From contig NZ_BIFS01000001.1 in NCBI RefSeq assembly GCF_003967555.1, positions 3,782,001 through 3,846,000 on the forward strand: a stretch of DNA of 64,000 bases, in the 5' to 3' direction. The DNA is from Dictyobacter kobayashii (lineage in GTDB: Bacteria > Chloroflexota > Ktedonobacteria > Ktedonobacterales > Ktedonobacteraceae). Under the pieces are notes generated by a model, which saw only the letters and a list, made by a program, of their open reading frames with translations, did no database searches and was not told where the DNA came from. A program made the translations under genes and the position numbers. Position 1 is the first letter of the stretch. Each line of letters opens with the position of its first letter. This document shows, piece after piece, positions 45,837 through 53,538 of this stretch.

Positions 45837-46000
45837 TGTTTATCTCATTTTCTGAAGGTAGAGCTCTTACTACGATGGCAATGTGCCCGGGATGCATTGG
45901 TTCACTGGTTGCCATCCTCAAACGTATTCCTTAGTCAAAATATAGCATAAACTGCGTTCTTCGACAGCAGCAAATATAGCCTAAAAGTCTGGCGGGCCAC

Positions 46001-46030
46001 AAAAAATGGCACCCCGGCAGGGATGCCATT
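46001..46030 (-). terminator. Terminator of the anti-sigma gene
   Basis: AATGGCAcCCC..GGGaTGCCATT stem with six T following on the minus strand, 17 bp after the anti-sigma stop. Confidence 0.8.
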
Positions 46031-46046
46031 GATTCTCTACTAACTG

Positions 46047-46829
46047 TTATCTCCAGCGGTGCCGGTACTTTTGTGTGAAGATGTAGAAGCTAATGGCTCC
46101 GATCAGAAACAATAAGAGGCCCAGGTGCAGGCGTCCAGCGTTATTGGTAAGGTCAAAGAAGTATAAGACTTGGAGCGGCTGCGGCTCTATATTCACAGGC
46201 GTTGCAGGGGTTGTCGCTGGTTGAACTGTACCTGGTTTGGGCTGTGTTTCCGAACCGGTGGCACCAGTATTATTTCCCTGCTGCTTATTAGGGTTTGTGG
46301 TTGATGCATGGGGCGTGCTCGGTTGATTACCACCGTAGGCATGGGAACTGGGCGCTTCTGTGCCGGTGTTACTGGCGGCTGTGCCACTGGCAGCCTCTCC
46401 CATATGCGGCAATTGCAGGGTGGACAGCATAAAGAAGATGCCGATGACAGCGACCAGGCCGCTGATAAGGCGCAGGGTTGCGCGCCGGGAGCGGTTTGTG
46501 GTTGCCTGCCTGGATTGTTGTTGTAGCCGTCTCTGTGGCAGTGAGATGGGCGGCGGCGTCTCTTGTTGCCGGGTTGTAGCTTCTTGCTCGGCCTCTATCG
46601 GCTCCCATGAGAAGTCAGTTGGCAATGCGAATGAGCGAGGAGGCCGTGGAGCAGGCAATGCGCGTAGCAGCCTTACTGTCTGTTTCAAATCGGCAAACTC
46701 CAATTGACACTGCTCACAGGTTTGCAGGTGCGCCCGATAAGCGCTTTCCTCCTGTTCTCCCGCGGAGATCTGGTCGTCGAGCAATGCCGAAAGTTGTTCT
46801 GTTGTCAGATGCCGATCAAGTTGAGACAC
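46047..46829 (-). CDS. Zinc-finger anti-sigma factor, membrane-anchored
   Basis: The 260-residue protein has an N-terminal zf-HC2 domain (HLTTEQLSALLD, HLQTCEQCQLEF). A basic cytoplasmic stretch, a membrane helix (about 118-138), a low-complexity Thr/Ser/Pro/Asn outer segment and a second membrane helix near the C-terminus (LGLLLFLIGAISFYIFT) follow. GTG 46827-46829 lies behind GGAG, 17 bp after the sigma stop. It should bind the upstream ECF factor. Confidence 0.88.
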   Translation of the reverse strand: MSQLDRHLTTEQLSALLDDQISAGEQEESAYRAHLQTCEQCQLEFADLKQTVRLLRALPAPRPPRSFALPTDFSWEPIEAEQEATTRQQETPPPISLPQRRLQQQSRQATTNRSRRATLRLISGLVAVIGIFFMLSTLQLPHMGEAASGTAASNTGTEAPSSHAYGGNQPSTPHASTTNPNKQQGNNTGATGSETQPKPGTVQPATTPATPVNIEPQPLQVLYFFDLTNNAGRLHLGLLLFLIGAISFYIFTQKYRHRWR

Positions 46830-46846
46830 GCGTACACTCCATCATG

Positions 46847-47488
46847 TTATCCATCACTACTATTTGTGAGACGATAATTACGTGGTAAAAGTTCCTCATG
46901 TTGTTGTAAATAGTTGCGCAAGCGGGCCCGGCCACGAGAAATGCGTGAGCGGACCGTACCCAGATTTGCCTGTATGGCCTGAGCGACTTCTTCATAGGAG
47001 AGGCCCTGAATATCGCACAGCACAATAACAGTGCGTTGTTCAAGTGGAAGTTGCTGAAGGCCAGCCTGAATGAGTTCCTGGAGTTCCTGGGTCAACATAT
47101 ATTCTTCTGGATTGCCTTCAGGTCCGCTGAGCGAGAGAGCATCCAGGGAACCGGGTGCATGTGGCTCTGTCTCGTCGGTTAGCATTTCGAGCGAGGCGGT
47201 TGGATGGCGTTGAACACGGCGCCAATGATCGCATGCCAGGTTTGAGCCGATGCGTAGTAGCCATGCACGGAACGAACTTCCCCCACGATAGGTGCGGATG
47301 GCTCTAAATGCAGAGATAAACGCGTCCTGGGTCACGTCTGCTGAGGTATCGTAATCCCCGAGCATGCGAAAGACCGTGCTGTACATGACGTGTTGATACT
47401 GCTCAATGAGTTGATTAAATGCTTCGATGTCTCCACGCTGGCTACGGGCGATGAGTTGCTCCTCTTCGTCTCGTGCAAGCTTATCCAT
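46847..47488 (-). CDS. ECF-type RNA polymerase sigma factor
   Basis: The 213-residue protein has region 2 (FNQLIEQYQHVMYSTVFRMLGDYDTSADVTQDAFISAF) and region 4 (LPLEQRTVIVLCDIQGLSYEEVAQAIQANLGTVRSRISRGRARLRNYL). It is close in pattern to SigW/RpoE-type factors. A zinc-finger anti-sigma gene follows 17 bp downstream, so this is a classical pair. ATG 47488 follows AGGAAG. Confidence 0.95.
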   Translation of the reverse strand: MDKLARDEEEQLIARSQRGDIEAFNQLIEQYQHVMYSTVFRMLGDYDTSADVTQDAFISAFRAIRTYRGGSSFRAWLLRIGSNLACDHWRRVQRHPTASLEMLTDETEPHAPGSLDALSLSGPEGNPEEYMLTQELQELIQAGLQQLPLEQRTVIVLCDIQGLSYEEVAQAIQANLGTVRSRISRGRARLRNYLQQHEELLPRNYRLTNSSDG

Positions 47489-47652
47489 GAGCTTCCTCGC
47501 TTATTGCTATTTGCGTCAGTTTACCATATTTTACGCGGTAAGACCATCGTTTTTGGCTATTTGCTTAGCAGAATATGTTACCTGCAAATATTGCCCCTGT
47601 ATTGGGCCGGGCGCGCAGGCGCAAGCAAATTTCGGGGTGTTAGCTGGCTGAC

Positions 47653-47682
47653 ATGACATCGTTACATGAGGCACGGTATAAT
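47653..47682 (+). promoter_or_regulatory. Candidate promoter for citrate synthase
   Basis: ATGACA, an 18-bp spacer and a perfect TATAAT lie 128 bp upstream of the citrate synthase start. The rest of the 47489-47810 spacer shows no gene. Confidence 0.5.
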
Positions 47683-47810
47683 AGCAACGACTACCTATTA
47701 TGAACAACACGTGTTTGCTTCGCTGTGGAAGTATACATATGAGCCGTTCGTATGGCCCAGGGCCGTGTTCTAACACTAACGAAGCTGCTATCTGCCATGG
47801 AGGATCTCCT

Positions 47811-48938
47811 ATGCCGACCGCTACTACAGATGGTCTCGAGGACATTGTTGCAACCCATTCGCGTATCTGCGATCTGGATGGCCAACTGGGAAAATTAACG
47901 TATTATGGTGTGGATATTCACGATCTGGCTCTCCATTCATCCTTTGAGGAAACCGCCTATCTTTTATGGAACGGTGTTCTCCCTACCAGAACGCAGTTAG
48001 AGGATTTGCGCTTACGCTTGCGTGCTCATCGTGCCTTGCCCGGTCAAATCCTGGAATTAATGCATCTGCTACCCACAAGTACCGCGCCGATGGATGTGTT
48101 GCGCACAGCTATTTCGGCCCTCTCAGCTTTTGATGGACATCTGGACGATACCTCGGCGAGTGCCAACCATCGGCGTGCCGAGCGTTTGACGGCTGTCATG
48201 CCCACTATCGTTACCAGCTGGGAGCACATTCGCCACGGGCGCGCCCCGATTATGCCGCTCTCTGATCATGATCACGCAACCAATTTTCTGTATATGCTGA
48301 CGGGAAAGATGCCGGATGACTATACCGCTCATGTACTGGATGTTGCCCTGGTGCTGCATGCCGACCATGAGTTAAATGCTTCAACCTTTGCTGCGCGCGT
48401 CACAGCCGCCACGCTGGCTGATATGTATGCCTCGATCTCGTCGGCGGTTGGCACCCTCTCGGGTCCTCTGCATGGGGGCGCGAATGAGCAGGTTATTCGC
48501 ATGCTGCTGCGCATCGGTGAGGTTAACAATGCCAGGACTTATATTGAAGGTGCCCTGGCGCGCAAAGAACGTGTGATGGGCTTCGGCCATCGCGTTTATC
48601 GCACCGAAGATCCACGGGCCAGCCATTTGCGCGAGATCTCGAAGGAGCTAGGACAGCGGAGCGGCGATAGCAAATGGTTTGAGATGTCTCAGATTGTTGA
48701 GCGGGTGGTCAAGGAGCAAAAAGGGCTCTATGCCAATGTAGACTTTTACTCGGCTTCGGTGTACTACATGATGGGCCTTCCGATTGACCTGGATACGCCG
48801 ATTTTTGCCTGTAGTCGCGTGGCTGGCTGGACCGCCCATGTGCTGGAACAGTATGCCCATAATCGTTTGATCCGCCCGCGTGCTGAATACGAGGGTCCAA
48901 AGTTGACTCCCTACCTTCCCCTCGACGAGCGATCTTAA
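47811..48938 (+). CDS. Citrate synthase family protein
   Basis: The 375-residue protein has the citrate synthase fold with active-site segments GPLHGGANEQ (His), GFGHRVYRTEDPR (His) and the ANVDFYSASVYYMMGLP (Asp) region. It condenses acetyl-CoA with oxaloacetate, though 2-methylcitrate synthase is hard to exclude. ATG 47811 follows GGAGGATC; the frame is open a further 37 codons upstream without a site. It is a single gene with its own promoter. Confidence 0.9.
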   Translation: MPTATTDGLEDIVATHSRICDLDGQLGKLTYYGVDIHDLALHSSFEETAYLLWNGVLPTRTQLEDLRLRLRAHRALPGQILELMHLLPTSTAPMDVLRTAISALSAFDGHLDDTSASANHRRAERLTAVMPTIVTSWEHIRHGRAPIMPLSDHDHATNFLYMLTGKMPDDYTAHVLDVALVLHADHELNASTFAARVTAATLADMYASISSAVGTLSGPLHGGANEQVIRMLLRIGEVNNARTYIEGALARKERVMGFGHRVYRTEDPRASHLREISKELGQRSGDSKWFEMSQIVERVVKEQKGLYANVDFYSASVYYMMGLPIDLDTPIFACSRVAGWTAHVLEQYAHNRLIRPRAEYEGPKLTPYLPLDERS

Positions 48939-48965
48939 TAAGCGACTACTTTGTCGCGCTCGAAC

Positions 48966-49209
48966 TGAAACAAATAAAGTTGGGAAAAAGCCGTGAGGTG
49001 TAGGAGGGGCTCGCCGCCCCTCCTGCCGGGGTGTGGGGGCATGCCAGTCCCCACCAAATCCTTCCCCTCTCCTCTTCTTGCCCGAAATGAAACAAATAAA
49101 GTTGGGAAAAAGTCGGGAGGTGCAGGAGGGGCGGCGAGCCCCTCCTGCCGGGGTGCGGGTGTCCCCGCTCACCTCTCCCCCAATCTCTCGCCGCAGGCGA
49201 GAGCGTTGA
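48966..49209. repeat. 122-bp tandem duplication
   Basis: Two units share GAAACAAATAAAGTTGGGAAAAAG (in pieces) and an AGGAGGGG-x7-CCCCTCCT hairpin (49002-49024, 49124-49146), then GCCGGGGTG. The 7-base loop is CTCGCCG in the first unit and CGGCGAG, its reverse complement, in the second. Noncoding; it lies between citrate synthase and the kinase terminator. Confidence 0.7.
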
Positions 49210-49269
49210 GCTTTGTTTCTACTACTTTTAAAAAGTGAAGACCATTCGGCGCGAAAACGCAAAAGAAAG

Positions 49270-49314
49270 ACAGGATGTGCAACGGTCTATGGCAGTAGAC
49301 GTTGCACATCCTGT
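49270..49314 (-). terminator. Terminator overlapping the kinase 3' end
   Basis: The stem ACAGGATGTGCAACG with CGTTGCACATCCTGT spans the stop codon at 49287. A T-rich stretch follows on the minus strand. Confidence 0.75.
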
Positions 49315-51265
49315 TTCATTTCCTCATAACTTTGATAGCGCAGGGCCATGTCTTCACTTAAGGCGCGGCTTAATATCCGCTCCAGCGCTGGCGAGACTTT
49401 GGGATTCAATAAGCGGATGGGTGGATAGGCCGGATAATGCGGTGGGGCGACATTACTCAGGGCATGGTGCATGCTGGCTGCCAGCGCATAGATACAGGTG
49501 CGCTGGTCATAACTTTTATCCTGAATTGGCAGGTAAGGCGAAACGGCCAGTTTGCGGGTAGTACGCCTGCGGCGACTGTTGCGCTGGGGTTCCCGGGGTG
49601 GTGGAGGCGGTGGCACTTGAAAGCCGGTTAAAAAGACACGTCCACGTTGTTGCTCAATCAGGATCGTATCGGGTGAAATATCGTAAGTACGTAGGGGTGG
49701 GTGGAGTTTTTCCAGGGCCATTAGAATATTGAGCAAGCTATTGATATAACCCAATACCTCGGGTTCTGGCAGGGGCGCAACAGTTTCGTGTTGCGCTCGC
49801 TCAGGCTTTCGCTATCGATATAGTTAAAGACCGCGTAATAATATCTTCCTTCCGCGAAGCGGTCGAGCACGTGTGGTAGCAGGGGATGGCGTAATTTTGC
49901 CAGGGGATCGGTGGCATGGTCATAATAGGCTACATCTTTGGCGCGCTGGGATAAAGGTTCATCGGTGCATTCCCAGCGTTTGAGGACTACGCGCTGGTTG
50001 GTCTGGGCATCAGTGGCCACGGCGGTCATGATGCCGGTCTCCTCCGTTTGTTTCAGGAGGCGATTGATGGTGTAGCGTCCCTGGCGTATGGTTATGCCGA
50101 TCAAGGGGCTGCTCAAAAGTTTGGCGGATGGCAACGTGAGCCGGCCACAGTTGGAGCAGCAACGCTGGCCAAAGCGGACCTGGGCATCACAGTATTGGCA
50201 GTAACGATTATCATATTCGGCGCCGCAGAACGTACAACGGCGTGCGCCAGTGCGATTCTGCTGGCCACAGATCTGGCAGACGTAGCGCTGGCTAGCTATG
50301 TTGACCGCCTGGGTGTATTGGTCGGCGAACTCCGTGATGCTTGGGTAGCGCTGACGATAATCCTTAGATAGGGCACGCATCAAGACGGCCGAGACCTCGA
50401 CTGGGATGCGGGGGTTCCACTGCTGGGGCGAGGGTGGTGGCTCTTTCATATGGGCATTCCAGATGTCTTCCAATTGCCGATAGACAAAAGGAGGGCGGCC
50501 ACTTAAAAACTCATAGCAGCAGATCGCCAGGGCATATTGATCAGAATCACGCCTGGGTGCTCCTTGCCATTGTTCGGGTGGCATATAGGCCGCTGTACCA
50601 GTGATCTCGCCCAATGAAGCATGGGTCTGCATCCCCAGATAATAGGCTGTTCCAAAATCGGCCAGCAGGATCTGCCCATTGCGTCCGATCAAGAGATTGC
50701 CCGGTTTTACATCCTGGTGGACCAGGCCATTCTCATGCACATAGCGCAGGGCATCGGCCGTTTGCTGGATATAGGGAACCAATTCTTCCGCGAAGACCAG
50801 GCGACGACTGCCATCGGGTCGGCGGAAGAGGTCATTGATCGTCTGAGGTGCATACTCCATCACAAAATATGGCTGTTGGTTCGCGCTAATCTGCCCAAAA
50901 TTATAGATCGGCAAAATATTAGGGTGTTGCATGGTCGCGATACGGCGCGCCTCCTGGAAGAAGCTGGCCTGGGCCCTGGCATTAAACTGATCCCTGCGTA
51001 ACACCTTAAGAGCCAGGATACGGCTAAGTGGATTTGGTTCGCGCACTTTATATACATAGCCATAACTGCCTGCACCAATAAAGTCCATTATTTCATAGAT
51101 ACCAATCTGTGCACCCTGCACGAGGAAGTCGCAGTATTGGCAGCAGACAGTGCCACTGGGATTATCGTGTTTTCCGTGTGGATTGAGACAGCGGGCCAAG
51201 TTATTTGTCCTACCCCTTCTGCTTAGAATGAGTTGCATGAGGAGGATATTTTCATCTACCCTCAC
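49287..51265 (-). CDS. Zinc-ribbon Ser/Thr kinase with second pseudokinase domain (frameshifted)
   Basis: Two frame pieces form one protein of about 659 residues. The N-terminus has a zinc ribbon (CLNPHGKHD..CCQYC). An active-looking kinase follows (GAGSYGYVY, ALKVLRRDQ, LVHQDVKPGNLLI, ADFGTAYY; HQD instead of HRD). Next is a double zinc ribbon (CQICGQQN..CTFCGAE..CQYCDAQ..CSNCG), then a second kinase-like domain (VVLKRWE, YDISPDTILI) lacking DFG. The break is at 49772-49775: one more base in this G4 run gives RPLPEPEVLGYINS. The start GTG 51263-51265 is weak, and ATG 51238 is an alternative. Confidence 0.85.
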
Positions 51266-51411
51266 TCTATGTACGTCTATCCGAGGTTCTGGTTACGCTT
51301 TCCAGCAAAGAGCCTTTCTTCAGCAGTGGGATGGCGCGTTTAGTGGTCTGCGAGCGTATCACAATTATAGAACTATATTTTTGTATCACGACCACAGGAA
51401 AGAGGTGCGCA

Positions 51412-52113
51412 ATGATCGAGCGTAATGATGAGAATTATCGTAGTACCGCCAATCCGCAGGGACAATTGGTAAGGATTGGGGCGGAGGCCGTCGATTTAAA
51501 CGGCATCTTGCATGTGCCTCAGGATGCGCGGGGATTGATTATCCTGGCCCATGGCATTGAGGATAGCCAGAAAAATCCTCATCAGAATGTAATTGCTCTG
51601 GCTTCAGCCTTCCAGCAGCATGGCCTGGCAACCCTGCAGGTAGACCTGTTTTCCAGCGACGAGCTGGCCCTGGATGAGCGTACAGCCTTCTTCCGGCAGA
51701 ATATTGATATTATGCAGCAGCGCATTGTGGGGACCGCTGAGTGGTTTCTAGAGAACCCTTCAACGGATAATCTTTCGATCGGCTATTTTGGTATGAATGA
51801 AGTGGGAGCGGCGGCGATTGCTGCGGCGGCCTCGCGTCCTGATGTGGTGGCAGCTGTGGTCGCTGTGGGGGACGCTGGCGACTTTGGCCTGGATTATGCG
51901 CCGCGTGTACTGGCCCCGACCCTGTTGCTGGCCGCTGAGGGCGATCAAGAGGCCGTTGATCATCATCGGCGCCTGCTAGAAGGTTTGCAAGCGGAGAAGC
52001 AACTGGAGATCGTACCAGGCGAAGCTTCGCTGTTTGAGAATCAGCATGCCTTTGACGAGGTTGCGCGCCTGGTTGGTGGCTGGTTTTCCCACTGGCTGGT
52101 ACCGATCGTCTAG
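51412..52113 (+). CDS. Alpha/beta-hydrolase-fold protein with lost active site
   Basis: The 233-residue protein matches the dienelactone-hydrolase-like group (GLIILAHGIEDSQKNPHQNVIA, LQVDLFSSDELALDE, APTLLLAAEGDQEAV). The nucleophile elbow is GYFGMNEVGAAA, where a Ser (GYFGASTG in relatives) would be expected. The usual catalytic His segment reads GEASLFENQHAF rather than GATHLFEE. It is therefore probably not a normal hydrolase. ATG 51412 follows GAAAGAGGT. It may be a binding protein. Confidence 0.75.
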   Translation: MIERNDENYRSTANPQGQLVRIGAEAVDLNGILHVPQDARGLIILAHGIEDSQKNPHQNVIALASAFQQHGLATLQVDLFSSDELALDERTAFFRQNIDIMQQRIVGTAEWFLENPSTDNLSIGYFGMNEVGAAAIAAAASRPDVVAAVVAVGDAGDFGLDYAPRVLAPTLLLAAEGDQEAVDHHRRLLEGLQAEKQLEIVPGEASLFENQHAFDEVARLVGGWFSHWLVPIV

Positions 52114-52131
52114 TCTAGTAAAGGGTCCATA

Positions 52132-52169
52132 CCGGGTGGATGAGATGGTCTGTGCCATCGTCCATCCGG
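52132..52169. terminator. Weak hairpin between convergent genes
   Basis: CCGGGTGGATGAGATGG pairs imperfectly with CCATCGTCCATCCGG between the stops at 52113 and 52199. Confidence 0.4.
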
Positions 52170-52198
52170 TTGAGTCGTAGTGGGTTTGACCAGGCTGC

Positions 52199-53056
52199 TT
52201 AGCAGAGTGTAGCCACGCGTACGATCTGCTCTATTTCGGTACTCCAGGGAAAACAGATCACTTCATCGGTGCCAATCTGCTCAAGATCGTTCAGGACCTT
52301 GCGTAGTTGTTGTTCAGTAGTAATCAGCGTGGCCGCCTTGTACGTATTGTACGGTGGCGGTAGCACTTTATAGTATGCCAGTGCATTCTCGCGTCCCTGA
52401 CCCGGCATATGGGATTCCAGGGCTATATCTATTTGTGCGAGTAGACGGGGTTTTCCTGTGCGTCCTGCCTCTTGCCAGTAATGCTCAACGGCACGAAACG
52501 CCTGGGATACTCTATCGATCTCATTGGTTGCGGCGACAAAACCATTTGCGTACCGTGCCACCCTTTGCATAACTTGCGGCACAAAGCCACCCAGAATAAG
52601 CTCAGGACCGGGCTTTTGGATTGGGGCCGGACCGATGGGTCCGATGGTATTGTTCCAGTCTTGTCTGGACCAGATACGTTTCATCTGCTCGATCTGATTT
52701 TCGTGATATTTGCCACGTTCCTTGTAGGATGTATCTGTAACCGCAAAATCATCTTTGCGCACACCGATACCCATGCCCAGCGTCACACGACCTCCAGACA
52801 GGGCATCCAGTGTGGCGATCTCTTTGGCCAGCAGGGCTGTGTTGCGCAATGGTGTAACCAGGACATCGGTCATTAAGCGTACACGTCTGGAAAGCGCTGC
52901 TGCTGCTGCCAGGGTCAATAGTGCGTCATAATTGTCATAGACAATGCGATCACAGATAGCGAGTGTGGAGAACGGAGCACTATCAATGCGTTTGATCCAC
53001 TCAAACAGATAATCCGTTGAGTGGAGCAACACGGGAAGACCCATACCTATTTTCAT
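52199..53056 (-). CDS. LLM-class flavin-dependent oxidoreductase
   Basis: The 285-residue luciferase-like TIM-barrel protein shows LTLAAAAALSRRVRLMTDVLVTPLRN, ATLDALSGGRVTLGMGIGVRKDDF and LILGGFVPQVMQRVARYANGFV. It uses F420 or FMN; F420 is plausible in this phylum but cannot be decided here. ATG 53056 follows GAAGGT. It is divergent from the SARP regulator across the MITE-containing spacer. Confidence 0.9.
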   Translation of the reverse strand: MKIGMGLPVLLHSTDYLFEWIKRIDSAPFSTLAICDRIVYDNYDALLTLAAAAALSRRVRLMTDVLVTPLRNTALLAKEIATLDALSGGRVTLGMGIGVRKDDFAVTDTSYKERGKYHENQIEQMKRIWSRQDWNNTIGPIGPAPIQKPGPELILGGFVPQVMQRVARYANGFVAATNEIDRVSQAFRAVEHYWQEAGRTGKPRLLAQIDIALESHMPGQGRENALAYYKVLPPPYNTYKAATLITTEQQLRKVLNDLEQIGTDEVICFPWSTEIEQIVRVATLC

Positions 53057-53285
53057 AATTAGTACCTTCTTTCTCTGAAAAGTAGTGTCAGAGCCTCTTA
53101 TGAGCCGGACGCGGTCCGCTCCGAGCAGCTATGGATGCCGATTGTCATGGTGGTTTATTACATGCCCTGACTGTTAATGAATAAAGTATAGAATGTCTCC
53201 CGTTTCTGGCGCGTTTTCTGGGCGTTTCACGCCACGTTTTACTTTCTGTTTTATTACCAAATGTCTTATTGATTCTATCTGATGC

Positions 53286-53451
53286 CAGGGCTTTTCATGT
53301 TCCTCTTTGGCGCCTGCGGCGCCCGGTGTGGAGTATATGTGGTGGGCGGCCGCGGCCGCCCACCACATATACTCCACACCGGAAAGAATGGACATCTTCT
53401 CGCGTGCTGGTGATCTCCCTGCGATCTCTGGACGAACAGTAAAAAGCCCTG
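53286..53451 (+). mobile_element. MITE-like palindromic element with target duplication
   Basis: The 166-bp element has perfect 10-bp terminal inverted repeats, CAGGGCTTTT (53286-53295) and AAAAGCCCTG (53442-53451). It is flanked by ATCTGATGC direct repeats (53277-53285 and 53452-53460), so it looks like a recent insertion. It encodes nothing. A perfect 60-bp palindrome at 53323-53382 is centred on the GC core. It is related to 813-1053 and 34874-34999. The rest of the spacer 53057-53276 is featureless by eye. Confidence 0.85.
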
Positions 53452-53468
53452 ATCTGATGCCAATAAAC

Positions 53469-53497
53469 TTGACGCATATCGTGCAAGTCGCTATGAT
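53469..53497 (+). promoter_or_regulatory. Strong promoter for the SARP regulator
   Basis: TTGACG, a 17-bp spacer and TATGAT lie 8 bp beyond the right target duplication of the MITE and 41 bp before the GTG start. Confidence 0.7.
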
Positions 53498-53538
53498 AAA
53501 AGACATCTCACCCTCTGGGTAAAGGAGGAGTTGGTCGC

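Noticed and set aside
48966..49209. CRISPR array
   Set aside because: Only two 122-bp tandem units that differ; no short direct repeats with unique spacers, and no cas1/cas2.
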